A stretch of DNA of 64,000 nucleotides from Geitlerinema sp. BBD 1991-9 (GCA_001657325.1 LWRO01000019.1:62001-126000), one strand, 5' to 3'. Numbered from the stretch's first letter, positions 8,818-18,428 are shown. Notes: generated from the letters alone by a model not told the origin. Program-made: numbers and translations.

Positions 8818-9980
8818 CTTATCGCGTTTTTATCAGTACGGGCGAAGTCTCTGGAGACTTACAGGGGGCGCTGTTAGTCGAAGCGCTTTACCAACAGGCG
8901 CGGGAACGATCGATCGACCTTGAAATTCTCGCGCTCGGGGGCAACCGCATGGAAAACGCGGGAGCGGAAATCCTCGCGAAAACAGACGGTATTGGGTCAG
9001 TCGGACTGCTCGAATCGTTGCCCTTCGTTCTCCCGACGTTGAGCGTCCAGCGGCGCGCCCTCGCTGCGTTGAAAACCAATCCGCCGGATATAGTCGTTCT
9101 GATCGACTATATGGGTCCGAACCTGAGTTTGGGCAACACACTCAAACACCGCTTTCCCGGGCTTCCAGTGGTGTACTATATCGCCCCGCAAACCTGGGTG
9201 TGGTCGCCGAGCGATCGAGATGCTTTACGCTTGGTGGAATTGAGCGATCGATTGCTGGCAATTTTTCCCGAGGAAGCCCGCTATTTTGAGGAAAAAGGGG
9301 CATCGGTAACATGGGTGGGGCATCCACTCGTCGATCGCCTAGCCGACGCCCCCAGTCGCGACACAGCGCGGATGGCGTTAAACCTCGAGCGAGATACCTG
9401 CTCGATCGCGTTGTTACCGGCTTCTCGCTATCAGGAACTCAAGTCCCTCGTGCCACCGATTTTCCAAGCGGCCCGACAGTTACAGGATCGATTACCCAAC
9501 GTGCGCTTTTGGATTCCCCTATCGTTAGAGATTTATCGGGAAGCCTTAGCGCACGCAGTAGACGAATACGGACTACGGGCGGAAATCGTCCGCGATCGAA
9601 CCTTGGAAATTCTCGCCGCTGCCGATCTCGCCATCACCAAATCCGGAACCGTGAATTTAGAGTTAGCGATCCTCGACGTCCCGCAAGTGGTCGTGTACGC
9701 CGTCCATCCCGTCACCGCTTGGATTGCCCGCAAACTGCTCGGCTTCAATATTCCCTTTATGTCGCCGCCGAACTTGGTGCAAATGAAGTCGATCGTTCCA
9801 GAACTCTTACAGGAAGCGGTGACGCCCGACAACATCGTTCGCGAATCCCTCGATCTACTGTTAGATCTCGATCGACGGCGAAAAACCCTCGACGACTATC
9901 GCGAAATGCGAACCTGTCTCGGAACGCTTGGGGTCTGCGATCGAGCCGCACGGGAAATTTTGGGAATGATGAAGTTATGA
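8814..9980 (+). CDS. lpxB: Lipid-A-disaccharide synthase LpxB
   Basis: 388 residues from a GTG that overlaps the lpxA stop, so the two are translationally coupled. The N-terminus FISTGEVSGDLQGALLVEAL is the LpxB signature, and PQTWVWSPSDRDALRLVELSD and WVGHPLVDRL are later conserved blocks; the GT-B fold glycosyltransferase C-terminal motif includes ITKSGTVNLELAI. LpxB joins UDP-diacylglucosamine and lipid X into the beta-1,6 disaccharide of lipid A. The last five codons are part of a 19-bp tandem duplication. Confidence 0.95.
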   Translation: MTYRVFISTGEVSGDLQGALLVEALYQQARERSIDLEILALGGNRMENAGAEILAKTDGIGSVGLLESLPFVLPTLSVQRRALAALKTNPPDIVVLIDYMGPNLSLGNTLKHRFPGLPVVYYIAPQTWVWSPSDRDALRLVELSDRLLAIFPEEARYFEEKGASVTWVGHPLVDRLADAPSRDTARMALNLERDTCSIALLPASRYQELKSLVPPIFQAARQLQDRLPNVRFWIPLSLEIYREALAHAVDEYGLRAEIVRDRTLEILAAADLAITKSGTVNLELAILDVPQVVVYAVHPVTAWIARKLLGFNIPFMSPPNLVQMKSIVPELLQEAVTPDNIVRESLDLLLDLDRRRKTLDDYREMRTCLGTLGVCDRAAREILGMMKL

Positions 9981-10003
9981 GGTGATGATGAAGTTATGAG
10001 GTG
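9966..10003. repeat. Perfect 19-bp tandem duplication at the lpxB 3' end
   Basis: The 19 bp ATGATGAAGTTATGAGGTG at 9966-9984 are repeated exactly at 9985-10003. The first copy contains the lpxB codons Met-Met-Lys-Leu-stop, so the second copy is a non-coding echo of the gene end. It looks like recent slippage or unequal exchange. The rest of the gap up to 10160 contains another short direct repeat (CTGAATTCTCAAT, two copies near 10126-10151) and no gene. Confidence 0.85.
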
Positions 10004-10174
10004 ATGAGATGGGGCAACGAACGGATAAGGAAGTCCGGTAACGACTGGGTGATGGGGTGAAGACCTAACTCAATAATCTCTGAGCCTGAAACCGCTTCGC
10101 CGGCTCAACGGCTCGCGATCGATCTGAATTCTCAATTCTGAATTCTCAATATTATCAACTAGGAGTTGTTCGTC

Positions 10175-10831
10175 ATGGAAAATCCCCGTCAATCTCATCG
10201 TACTCTCGGCCTCGTTGTCGGTATCGCTGCTATCGCTCTCTTAGCAGGCGGTGCGGCGACCTGGTGGACGCGCCAAACGCCCGAACGAGAGACCGAGATC
10301 ACTGACAATCCCTCTCCGAGTTCGACGGTATCGCCCGCGACACCTGCCGTGCCAACGCCGAGTGCCTCTTCCCAACAAACCCAGCAGAACGCCCCAAGCG
10401 AACAAACGGTTCGGGCCTATTGGCTAAAAGACACGGGAACAGCCTTTGAACTCGTACCCATTTCCCTCTCGGTGAAGACCGACGGTACAGAACCCGAAGC
10501 GATTTTGAAAGCGACTTTCGATCGACTGTTCGAGACCCCCGAACAGAACGGTTCCTTTAGTACCATTCCCTCCGACACGACCCTGCAAGATTTGAGCGTT
10601 CGCGAAGACGGCATTCACGTCAACTTATCCGAAGCGTTTACCTCCGGTGGTGGTAGCGCGTCCATGACGGGACGGTTGGGACAGGTGGTGTACACGGCAA
10701 CCAGCCTCGATCCCAAGGCTCCGGTTTGGCTGTCCGTCAACGACGAACCGCTGCGCTTGTTGGGAGGTGAAGGCTTAGAAGTGCCTCAACCCATCACGCG
10801 ACAAACGTTCGACACCGACTTTCCACTCTAA
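10175..10831 (+). CDS. GerMN domain-containing membrane-anchored protein
   Basis: 218 residues from the ATG at 10175, which has AGGAG at 10161-10165. One N-terminal membrane segment (about residues 10-30) is followed by a Ser/Thr/Pro-rich linker (about 35-75) and a GerMN-like domain. The domain begins at VRAYWLKDTGTAFELVPISLSV and continues with PEAILKATFDRLFETPE, IHVNLSEAF and GRLGQVVYTATSL. GerMN domains occur in spore-germination lipoproteins and in many periplasmic proteins of unknown role. The protein is probably held in the plasma membrane facing the periplasm. It converges on the ArsR-type regulator with 13 bp between the stops. Confidence 0.8.
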   Translation: MENPRQSHRTLGLVVGIAAIALLAGGAATWWTRQTPERETEITDNPSPSSTVSPATPAVPTPSASSQQTQQNAPSEQTVRAYWLKDTGTAFELVPISLSVKTDGTEPEAILKATFDRLFETPEQNGSFSTIPSDTTLQDLSVREDGIHVNLSEAFTSGGGSASMTGRLGQVVYTATSLDPKAPVWLSVNDEPLRLLGGEGLEVPQPITRQTFDTDFPL

Positions 10832-10844
10832 CGGATCGATTCGG

Positions 10845-11249
10845 TCAACGAGTTTCCGAATCGGAGCTAGACTTCGCATCCTTGGACGATTGCGCTCGGC
10901 TCGAGAGATTGCTGAAGGCGCGAAAGTGCAGGGCTTGTTGTTCGATACGTGCGGCGAGTCGATCGCAGACGAGATGACACAGCTCAAAGGTCAGTTCGTC
11001 TTCCACTCGATAGTATGCTGACGTTCCTTCCGTGCGACGGCTGAGAATGCCAGCTTGTAACATCACTTTCAAGTGCTTCGAGACGTTCGCCTGACTCGTT
11101 TTCGTCGCCTCGACGAGTTCTTGAACGCACTTTTCGCCGTCACGCAACAAATTTAAAATTCGCAAGCGCATCGGTTCGCTGAGGATGCTGAAATACTCAG
11201 CCACGTGTTTGGTTACTTCTTGAGGTATTGAGGGCTGCACGGGTTTCAT
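10845..11249 (-). CDS. ArsR/SmtB-family winged-helix transcriptional regulator
   Basis: 134 residues from the ATG at 11249 (a TTG-initiated frame to 11291 adds 14). The winged helix is clear: AEYFSILSEPMRLRILNLLRD, then CVQELVEATKTSQANVSKHLKVM as the recognition helix, and the wing AGILSRRTEGTSAYYRV. The alpha-3 ELCVCD metal-binding motif of SmtB is absent; only single cysteines in EKCVQ and ELCHLVC remain. Metal sensing through the classic site is therefore doubtful, and the signal sensed is unknown. It has a Glu/Ser-rich C-terminal tail. It stands alone upstream of accB on the same strand's far side, so no obvious target neighbour. Confidence 0.88.
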   Translation of the reverse strand: MKPVQPSIPQEVTKHVAEYFSILSEPMRLRILNLLRDGEKCVQELVEATKTSQANVSKHLKVMLQAGILSRRTEGTSAYYRVEDELTFELCHLVCDRLAARIEQQALHFRAFSNLSSRAQSSKDAKSSSDSETR

Positions 11250-11344
11250 CGAAGTTAACGCCAAAGGGTTGAGATCCCAAAATTGTACCAAGCGATTTTG
11301 TCAATGACGATTGAGTGATTCGGGAAAACTCAACCCACACCTTC

Positions 11345-11851
11345 TCAGGATGGCAAAATTCGCATTAAGGGTTGGTTGTATTCGACCGGTTCGCCGTTCT
11401 CGACTAAAATTTCGATCGCTTCCCCGGCCACTTCTGCTTCCACCTCGTTCATGAGCTTCATCGCTTCAATAATACACACCGTTTGACCAATTGCAATTCG
11501 ATCTCCAACCGCCACGAACGGGGGTTCGTCGGGTGCAGGAGCGCGGTAAAACGTTCCGACCATGGGTGAGACGATCTCTACCCACTTCGGTTCTGAGGTG
11601 GGTGGAGGCGTAGAAGACGATGCGGGTGTATCGGAAACGGCCGGAGCTGGAGGGGTTGAAGTCGACGGACTCGGAACTGGTGATGTCACGGTCAACGCCG
11701 AAAGATCGACTGGGGAGGCTGTTCCCACAATCGAGCCGCTCGGCTTGCGAATCGTTAGTTCTAACTCGTCACTTTTGAGTGTTAGCTCTGCTATATCCGT
11801 TCGATCTAACGTGGCGAGAAGCTCGCACAGTTGGTTGAAATCTAGTTGCAC
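11345..11851 (-). CDS. accB: Biotin carboxyl carrier protein of acetyl-CoA carboxylase
   Basis: 168 residues. The C-terminal 80 residues form the biotinyl domain, with the biotinylated lysine in EAMKLMNEVEAE at about residue 132. A Ser/Thr/Pro-rich linker (about residues 50-85) joins it to the N-terminal helical part (LDFNQLCELLATLDRTD). It carries carboxybiotin between the biotin carboxylase and carboxyltransferase parts in fatty acid synthesis. It follows efp on the same strand by about 120 bp, an arrangement common in cyanobacteria. Confidence 0.95.
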   Translation of the reverse strand: MQLDFNQLCELLATLDRTDIAELTLKSDELELTIRKPSGSIVGTASPVDLSALTVTSPVPSPSTSTPPAPAVSDTPASSSTPPPTSEPKWVEIVSPMVGTFYRAPAPDEPPFVAVGDRIAIGQTVCIIEAMKLMNEVEAEVAGEAIEILVENGEPVEYNQPLMRILPS

Positions 11852-11971
11852 TGTTTACGTCCGCTACCTAATAAATCGCTTCGCGTTCCAAGTTAAGAAG
11901 TTTGAGGTGTTGAGAGGCTTGAGGTTGCCACCGCCGGAACCCCTCACCCCCATCAAGCTTCCGATCTGGGT

Positions 11972-12529
11972 TTACTCGCGTCCCAGATACGTATCGTTTC
12001 GGGTATCGATCTTGATGCGTTCGCCGATCGAAATAAATAATGGCACCATTACCTGTGCGCCTGTTTCCACAATAGCGGGTTTCGTACCGCCTGTTGCGGT
12101 ATCGCCTTTGACTCCCGGGTCGGTTTCCGTCACTTCCAGCACCACGGAGTTGGGGAGTTCCACCTCTAAGACTTGGTCGTTCCAGCTAACGACGTTAACT
12201 TCCATGCCTTCAATGAGGTATTTGACACCACTGCCAATTTGGTCTTCGTTCAAGCGACTTTCTTCGTAAGTTTCCATATCCATGAAAACAAGCTGGTCGC
12301 CTTCCCGATAGGTGTGCTGCATGACCCGCTTTTCCAAAGTTGCTTGTGGTACTGTTTCGCCAGCTCGGAAAGTGCGCTCGACGACACTACCACTTTGCAC
12401 GTTCTTCAGCTTCGTGCGGACAAAGGCCGAACCTTTTCCCGGTTTGACGTGCAAGAATTCGACGACGCGCCACACTGCGCCATCGAGTTCGATCGTAACA
12501 CCAGTTCTAAAATCGTTTGAGGAGATCAT
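11972..12529 (-). CDS. efp: Translation elongation factor P
   Basis: 185 residues, the standard length. The domain I tip [16 protein letters not shown] carries the loop lysine (about residue 32) that enters the ribosomal P site, and the C-terminal signature [17 protein letters not shown] is intact. EF-P relieves stalling at proline runs. No modification enzyme (epmA, ymfI or rhamnosyltransferase) is seen in the window. It is divergent from the cyclophilin gene, with about 295 bp between starts. Confidence 0.96.
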   Translation of the reverse strand: MISSNDFRTGVTIELDGAVWRVVEFLHVKPGKGSAFVRTKLKNVQSGSVVERTFRAGETVPQATLEKRVMQHTYREGDQLVFMDMETYEESRLNEDQIGSGVKYLIEGMEVNVVSWNDQVLEVELPNSVVLEVTETDPGVKGDTATGGTKPAIVETGAQVMVPLFISIGERIKIDTRNDTYLGRE

Positions 12530-12824
12530 GAATCTCGTCCGTGCAGAACAATCGGCAACCTATTTTACCTCTGAGCGGCTCGTTTCCAGCAATTGTATCG
12601 CTGAAGTCTCGATCGATCGAGCAAATCTCAAACGACTCCCATCACAAGGCTTGGTTCTTGCCTTCCCTTAACACCACCACGTCGAGATCTTCTACTCTCC
12701 TCTTCTCCCCCAACAAAACTCGATACCGTTTCGATAAAATCGCAGCTCTGTCAGAACCGACTCCCCCTTGTGGCACTATGGTGAAGGAAGAAATCCCGAT
12801 AACAAAATCACACCATAAAACGTT

Positions 12825-13946
12825 ATGGAGAGATGGAAACACTGGCTCAAAATTGGCTTGTTAGCGGTTGCCTTCATTCCCCTATCCCTCAGTTTGAGTG
12901 CTGCTGGATGGGGAGGTAACGACGATTACCGCACCAGCCGTATGCCACAAGGAAACGCCATTACCGATCCGCAGGCAATCCTGCAATACGCACTTCCCAT
13001 CGAGAATAATGCCGTGCGCCGCGTTCAAAGCAGTTTAGAAGACATGGCAACGCACCTGCGCGCTCGGAGACGCTGGTTTGCTGTGGCGAGCGATGTTAGA
13101 AGTGTGAAATCGGTTCTGGCCTACCGCAGAGAAGACTTATTAGAAAGTGTTCCTCCCGAACAGCGGGCTGAGGGCAAGGTGAAACTGGACGAAATCGACA
13201 GTGGAGCCACCGAACTCGAAGCGGCAGTCGAAGCTCAGGATAGAGAGCAAACTTGGCAGCTGCGCCGTCAGCTTCTCAATCTTCTCGGCGATTTTGAAGC
13301 GCTGATGGTCGAAGATTTCCCCTTTGAAGTCCCGCCCGAATACGCGAACTTGCCACAACTCAAAGGACGGGCAACGGTAGAAATGACGACCGACAAAGGA
13401 ACGATCTCGATCGTCGTCGATGGCTACAACGCTCCCGTGACGGGGGGTAATTTCGTCGATCTGGTACAACGAGGGTTTTACGACGGTTTGCCGTTCGTGC
13501 GTGCTGAAGATAATTACGTGCTACAGGTGGGCGATCCGCCCGGTTCGGAAGACGGTTTTGTCGATCCGAACACGGGCGAAGAGCGCACCATTCCCTTAGA
13601 AATTCGCGTTCGCAGCGAAAACGAGCCGATTTACGGCTTTACCTTGGAAGAAATCGGTTTGTATCGCGAGCAGCCCGTACTTCCCTTTTCGGCTTACGGC
13701 ACGGTCGCCATGGCACATCGCGATTCTGATGTTAACAGTGCTTCATCTCAATTCTTTTTCTTCCTGTTCGAGCCGGAACTGACACCAGCTGGGTTGAACT
13801 TGCTCGACGGTCGCTATGCTGTATTCGGCTACGTGGTGGACGGAGCGAAGGTGTTAGAACGTTTGGCGAAAGGCGATCCCATCCGAACGGCGCGAGTCGT
13901 CGAGGGATTAGAAAATTTAGTTGTTCCCGAAGCACCTGCAGCTTAA
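12825..13946 (+). CDS. Cyclophilin-type peptidyl-prolyl isomerase, CYP38/TLP40-like
   Basis: 373 residues. An N-terminal signal-like hydrophobic stretch (GLLAVAFIPLSLSLSAAGWG, about residues 9-28) suggests export to the thylakoid lumen or periplasm. Residues 55-150 form a helical domain (NAVRRVQSSLEDMATHLRARRR) like the PsbQ-like part of plant CYP38. The C-terminal 190 residues are a cyclophilin domain with VEMTTDKGTISI, GGNFVDLVQRGFYDGLPFVR and SSQFFFFLFEPELTPAGLNLLDGRYAVFGYV cut into typical blocks. Plant and cyanobacterial relatives assist photosystem II assembly. Some catalytic residues differ from classical cyclophilins, so isomerase activity is not assured. A strong terminator follows. 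Confidence 0.88.
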   Translation: MERWKHWLKIGLLAVAFIPLSLSLSAAGWGGNDDYRTSRMPQGNAITDPQAILQYALPIENNAVRRVQSSLEDMATHLRARRRWFAVASDVRSVKSVLAYRREDLLESVPPEQRAEGKVKLDEIDSGATELEAAVEAQDREQTWQLRRQLLNLLGDFEALMVEDFPFEVPPEYANLPQLKGRATVEMTTDKGTISIVVDGYNAPVTGGNFVDLVQRGFYDGLPFVRAEDNYVLQVGDPPGSEDGFVDPNTGEERTIPLEIRVRSENEPIYGFTLEEIGLYREQPVLPFSAYGTVAMAHRDSDVNSASSQFFFFLFEPELTPAGLNLLDGRYAVFGYVVDGAKVLERLAKGDPIRTARVVEGLENLVVPEAPAA

Positions 13947-13977
13947 TTGTCTCTTAATCTTTTAAAATTGCCCCCGT

Positions 13978-14008
13978 AGCTGCGTTGCATACAACGCAGC
14001 TATTTTTG
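13978..14008 (+). terminator. Rho-independent terminator of the cyclophilin gene
   Basis: A perfect 10-bp stem AGCTGCGTTG / CAACGCAGCT with a 4-nt loop ends in ATTTTTG. It starts 32 bp after the cyclophilin stop codon. Confidence 0.9.
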
Positions 14009-14128
14009 TAAATTCCCAGAAATCGAGTATCTTCAAGAACTTAGAAATCCGAAACCTGAGATATTCAAGATACCCGGTTTCCCAAAAGTCTATTTTGGAA
14101 ACTTTGAGATGTACCCGTCAGTTGGGTA

Positions 14129-14764
14129 TCAGCGACTCGAACGATTTAATTCCTGAATGCGTCGTTCTGTTAAGCGAATACGACAGTTTTCAAAAGCCGC
14201 ATTGCCCCCACCACTTCGCTCGAATTCACACGCTGTATTCCGATAATTTTGCCACGCACGTTCAGAGGCATCGACCAATCTGACGTTGCTTCGACTGCAC
14301 CGAGTGTTGAACGCATCGCGATGCTGTCGATCGACTGTTGCCAGATCGCTCGCATTGCTGCCGGGATAGCGATTTTCACCGTAAGCTGATAACTCCGCCG
14401 TTCGGACTTCCGTTAAAGTCGTTTTGCAGGTGCTGATGTATAACGGTTGTAGCGCCCCTCCCGCAACGGCGCTTCCGGCCAGTTCGCATTGAGCATCGCG
14501 ATAGTCAATCCAATCGAGTTGTGCGTCAATGAGTAACTCGCGCCGAGTTTCTGATAAATTCCCGATGACTCGGTTGTACACGCAGTTGAGTTCTGCATCG
14601 ACTTCTGCAAACTCTTCGTTAGCACAGAAATTTATCTCGGCTTGTGTCATGGGAGCAGAACAATCGGGACGATTCTGCGCGGTTACGGGAAGACGATCGA
14701 TCGTTGCACTATCAACGATCGCGATCGCTGTAAGATGCGTTGGGATGGAAAACATAATTTTCAT
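14129..14764 (-). CDS. Secreted LprI-like (DUF1311) protein with two repeats
   Basis: 211 residues. A weak N-terminal signal region (about 1-30) is followed by two copies of an LprI-type unit. The first runs from CSAPMTQAEINFCANEEF to CELAG; the second is a shorter version with DAFNTRCSRSNVRLVDASERAWQNYRNTACEF. Conserved cysteines in each copy likely form disulfides. Relatives include the mycobacterial lysozyme inhibitor LprI, but the role of cyanobacterial members is unknown. No operon partner is seen. Confidence 0.72.
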   Translation of the reverse strand: MKIMFSIPTHLTAIAIVDSATIDRLPVTAQNRPDCSAPMTQAEINFCANEEFAEVDAELNCVYNRVIGNLSETRRELLIDAQLDWIDYRDAQCELAGSAVAGGALQPLYISTCKTTLTEVRTAELSAYGENRYPGSNASDLATVDRQHRDAFNTRCSRSNVRLVDASERAWQNYRNTACEFERSGGGNAAFENCRIRLTERRIQELNRSSR

Positions 14765-15017
14765 GAAGGTCTACCGTTCGTCAAACTGTTAATGTTGGCA
14801 ATTCGATATAAATTCGCAAAATTCTGTCAACCCTGAAGATCGAGAAATTTCTATTTCAAGCTGAGATGAGATTGAATCCTGCTGTTTGAGTATTGATTGC
14901 TTTGAGTTTGGGATAGGTGAGATGACTGCAACTAAGGAATTTCAAAAACAAGTCAAACCGAACAAGGTGGACAAACAAAGTTTCGCGATCGCTTTCATGA
15001 TTGAGGTCGAGCTAAAA

Positions 15018-16064
15018 TCATCGAATAGATAGTGTAAAACTCATATTTCGAGATGTTGACGTTAACCAGCCTCTGGAGGAATGACCAGCGCCAAACATCA
15101 AGGTTTCTCCACTATCTAAACGGAGTTGAATCGGAGCTTTCGGATCGCCACTGTACATGAATCCTGATTTGATATCGACATAAGTTCCTGAAGAATTACA
15201 GGTTGGAGTTATTTCTAAACGCCAGATTTTCATGGGAGGATCGTCACATGAAAGTTGAACTCGGCGAGTTGGCTTGCCTTGAATGCGTCGAATGACAAGA
15301 GAAATCTGTCTTTCTCGAGAGTTATTAGTGAAGAAGAAAAGTTCTTCTTCACTAGGTGCAATTAATCTGAAACCGTCGCTAAACTTAACTTCGTACCAAT
15401 TTGAGCTGTAATTCTTCAGGAATGCTTTTGGGTATAGTGAATGACAATATTTTAGCTCTACGTCCTGATATCGTTCTGGAAGTTGCGAACATCGAGTCTC
15501 GAAACGATCGAAATTTCCTACACGAGAAGGGTTAGATCGATTGGCCGATCTGGGGCTACGAGTGGGGGCAGGCGTGGGAGATGAATTTGGGCGAGCAGCA
15601 ATAACGGTTGGTGAACCAACCTCAGCACCTTGGTACTCACTCGATAGTAGTTCTCGAAAAAATGTAGCTCGCTCTCGTCCGTTAAAAGAGGCGACTTGAA
15701 TTGAATCTTTTTGCTTTTCTTTTCGATAGTTTTGGAAAGCATCTCTACAGTATTTTTGTTGGATGCTACTTAAATTAGCTTCAGAATATTCGACAAAAAC
15801 GGGAAAGAAGCTAACGGGATATTCTGTGTCATTGGATGGTAAAGTATCGCCACAGCTTGGTTTCGGAAAATTTTCATTTTTGAAGGGGTTGGGGGGATCT
15901 GGAGGGGGCTTTGGGGTTGCTGCTTCTGTCGGTGAAACTTGTAGTGCGCTCGGCTTGGCTCCATCAGAATTAAGATTTTGACTGGTCTTGTCTACGCAAG
16001 CAGATAAAAAAAACAAGATCGAACTCGCCGATAAAATGATTCTCTTTTGAAAATTTATATTCAT
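15018..16064 (-). CDS. Putative lipoprotein of unknown function
   Basis: 348 residues from the ATG at 16064; the ORF opens at 16100, but the signal peptide fits the later start. The signal (KRIILSASSILFFLSAC) ends in the lipobox LSAC, so the cysteine near residue 22 should be lipidated. After that come a Pro-rich linker (about 45-75), a cysteine-containing region with repeated motifs of the type CHSLYPKAF / CRDAFQNYR, a second Pro/Ser-rich linker and a C-terminal beta-rich domain. I do not recognise the family. Base composition is more AT-rich than the neighbours, as is the surrounding intergenic DNA. Confidence 0.65.
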   Translation of the reverse strand: MNINFQKRIILSASSILFFLSACVDKTSQNLNSDGAKPSALQVSPTEAATPKPPPDPPNPFKNENFPKPSCGDTLPSNDTEYPVSFFPVFVEYSEANLSSIQQKYCRDAFQNYRKEKQKDSIQVASFNGRERATFFRELLSSEYQGAEVGSPTVIAARPNSSPTPAPTRSPRSANRSNPSRVGNFDRFETRCSQLPERYQDVELKYCHSLYPKAFLKNYSSNWYEVKFSDGFRLIAPSEEELFFFTNNSRERQISLVIRRIQGKPTRRVQLSCDDPPMKIWRLEITPTCNSSGTYVDIKSGFMYSGDPKAPIQLRLDSGETLMFGAGHSSRGWLTSTSRNMSFTLSIR

Positions 16065-16478
16065 GTGCCGACTTGAAAGGGAATAACGAATAAACTGCAA
16101 ATCCCAATAATTTATCGAACGTTAATTATCGATCAGTATACAAGAAATAAAGGAGTCTTGAAAAGCAATCGACACAAATCTTATTAAGCTCGCATATTCG
16201 CAAAAATAGGTAGATTAAAACTCTATATTTGTATCGCTCAAAAAGACAGATTTTTACGAAAAGCCCGTTGAATCTTTACGTTTTTTCACAATTTCGAGCT
16301 TTCTCCTCAAACCTTGGCCAACAGGTGGGGAGATCGGGGTTGGCAGAGCAACCGAGACCTTTTCAAGGCCGAAACTTGCAAACAGCCAGAACTAACTGTT
16401 TTAAACGAATTGGAAAGTGCCAGATCGGGATCGATCTGGAGTATCGTTGTAGAAAGTTTTTCAAGCCGCGATTTGGAT
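16065..16478. other. Intergenic region between two secreted-protein genes
   Basis: About 410 bp between the divergently read lipoprotein gene and the plus-strand secreted protein. The first half is AT-rich and likely holds both promoters. An open frame from 16314 runs into the next gene, but its N-terminal part does not look like coding sequence. No RNA gene seen. Confidence 0.35.
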
Positions 16479-17378
16479 ATGTTTCGACGTTTTCACGCGA
16501 TTCTCGTCACGAGTTCGATCCTGCCAGCTATTTTCACCTCGCTGCCCGTTCGGTCTCAGACTTGGTATCCGGTGCGAGGCTCGATCGAATTCGGCATCAG
16601 TGGCATGGCTGTTATCGATCGAGTGGGAACGACGGTTAATTTACTCGTGGTTCACGATAATAAGGACGACGGTCAGGGGCGGTTGGCAACCATTTCGCTT
16701 CGGGTCTCGGACTGGCCGACCTACCGAGAAATCGGATGGGCGGATGGCGAACCCCTACCAGTGGATTTGGAGGCGTTGTCTGCCGTTCCGGGAACGGATA
16801 CGTTTGTGGCAGTTAACAGTCGCGGAACGGCTTATCACGTTGCCTTGGGTGTGGAAACCGATAGGGTTCGGCTGCTGGGGACTTTTGTGTTACCCGATTT
16901 GCCTGAAGGCAGTAACGTGGAATCCTTCGCACTTCAGAACGTGGAAGGAAGACTCTTGGCAGTCTGGGCCCATCGCGGTCAAGGAGAAGATCCGGCCGTG
17001 CTGTATTGGGCAGAGTTCGACGCGCAAACGTATGCATTTTCAGCGGTATCGTCTGAGGAAATCCGTGTTCCCTATCCGATCGGGGCCGTGCGCCACATTT
17101 CAGATTTGAAGGTCGATACGGCGGGTGTCGCATACGCTACTGCAGCCTCGGACAACGGCAATGACGGCCCGTTTGCTTCGGCCGCTTACGTCTTGGGACG
17201 GTTCGATCTCGATCGAGGAACGACGACTTTTCATCGATCGCCTCTCGTCTCGATGACGAGCGATCCCGTTCATAAAGTTGAAGCAATCGAACTTCTCCCT
17301 GGGGAAGGTGGCGGCTTGTTATTGGGAACGGATGATGAGTCGTTTGGGTCGTTTATTTGGCGATCGCACGAGTTTTAA
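16479..17378 (+). CDS. Secreted beta-propeller-like protein of unknown function
   Basis: 299 residues from the ATG at 16479, which gives a good signal peptide (FHAILVTSSILPAIFTSLPVRSQ, cleavage likely after Ser/Gln near residue 25); the open frame extends upstream to 16314. The mature part is made of repeating beta segments (GMAVIDRVGTTVNLLVVHDN, LEALSAVPGTDTFVAVNSRG, HISDLKVDTAGVAYATAAS), consistent with a propeller or esterase-like lactonase fold. I see no catalytic signature. The next gene, a cation exchanger, starts 36 bp later. Confidence 0.65.
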   Translation: MFRRFHAILVTSSILPAIFTSLPVRSQTWYPVRGSIEFGISGMAVIDRVGTTVNLLVVHDNKDDGQGRLATISLRVSDWPTYREIGWADGEPLPVDLEALSAVPGTDTFVAVNSRGTAYHVALGVETDRVRLLGTFVLPDLPEGSNVESFALQNVEGRLLAVWAHRGQGEDPAVLYWAEFDAQTYAFSAVSSEEIRVPYPIGAVRHISDLKVDTAGVAYATAASDNGNDGPFASAAYVLGRFDLDRGTTTFHRSPLVSMTSDPVHKVEAIELLPGEGGGLLLGTDDESFGSFIWRSHEF

Positions 17379-17413
17379 CGCTATAGTAACCTCAGAGATA
17401 CTTTTATGTCGTG

Positions 17414-18379
17414 ATGCTAGAAATATCGATCTGGCTGGGGATCTTTATCGTTAGCTTGTTTCTACTCATTAAAGCTTCTGATATCTTTACTGATTCAGCT
17501 GAAAAAATTGGCTTGTTTTTAGGATTTCCGCCGTTTGTTGTCGGGGTTGCGATCGTCGCAATCGGAACGTCTTTACCAGAGTTAATGTCTTCAATTTCTG
17601 CGGTATTTCAAGGATCTTCAGAAATTGTTTTCGGTAACGTTATCGGATCGAATGTTGCTAATATTTTTCTGATCGTTGGTATCGCATCTATTTTGGCGAA
17701 CCGTATTCAACTCAAATATGAAATTGCAAGTGTCGATTTGCCTTTGTTTGTAGGCTCTGCTTTTTTATTGACCTTAATGCTTTTAACCGAGGGCTTTTCA
17801 ATTGGAGAAGCATTGCTTTGTATTTTAGCATATTTCGTGTATTTAATGTATACAATGAACCATGCCGATCTGGACTTCGGGTTAGGCAAAGAAGAAGGCT
17901 CTAACTCTCAAATAGAGACATCGATCGAGGGATTTCCAGTTCGCTCGATTATCTTTCTAGTGTTGAGTACAGTTGCAATTTATTTGAGTGCAAAATATAC
18001 TGTTCGCTCGATCGTTATGCTCTCCGAAATTCTCGACATCGGCAAAGATGTGATTGCGGTGAGCGTGTTGGCGTTTGGAACCTCTCTTCCCGAACTGATG
18101 GTGAGTATTGTTTGTGTCAGAAAAGGGAAGGGTGAAATGGCGGTGGGGAACGTCTTAGGATCGAATATTTTTAATTCACTCGTCGTCATGGGTGTGCCGA
18201 GATTATTTGGAAATCTCGTCATTCCCACAACCACCTTAAATGAAGGTCTACTAGAAATGATGTTTGGCACGATTTTAATGTTTTTTGTCGTGCAAGACAA
18301 ACAAATTACCCGCTGGGAAGGATATCTGTTTTTAATTTTTTATACATGGTTTATCGCACAGATTTTTTATCTCGTTTAA
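17414..18379 (+). CDS. Ca2+/cation antiporter (CaCA family) exchanger
   Basis: 321 residues with about ten membrane segments. The two alpha-repeats that form the ion site are plain: GTSLPELMSSISAVFQGSSE...GNVIGSNVANI (about residues 50-85) and GTSLPELMVSIVCVRKGKGE...GNVLGSNIFNS (about 220-255), with the conserved acidic residue in each PEL. The half-repeats are joined by an acidic loop (about 155-175). This is the bacterial K-dependent Na/Ca exchanger-like group; the transported ion cannot be fixed from sequence. The ATG at 17414 directly follows an in-frame GTG. Confidence 0.88.
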   Translation: MLEISIWLGIFIVSLFLLIKASDIFTDSAEKIGLFLGFPPFVVGVAIVAIGTSLPELMSSISAVFQGSSEIVFGNVIGSNVANIFLIVGIASILANRIQLKYEIASVDLPLFVGSAFLLTLMLLTEGFSIGEALLCILAYFVYLMYTMNHADLDFGLGKEEGSNSQIETSIEGFPVRSIIFLVLSTVAIYLSAKYTVRSIVMLSEILDIGKDVIAVSVLAFGTSLPELMVSIVCVRKGKGEMAVGNVLGSNIFNSLVVMGVPRLFGNLVIPTTTLNEGLLEMMFGTILMFFVVQDKQITRWEGYLFLIFYTWFIAQIFYLV

Positions 18380-18428
18380 ATTTCCGGATTGGGTTTAAAC
18401 CTCATTGAGTTTAGAATGGAGTTTTTTT

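Noticed and set aside
16314-16478. Upstream extension of the secreted protein gene
   Set aside because: The ATG at 16479 gives a clean signal peptide; the extension does not look like protein.
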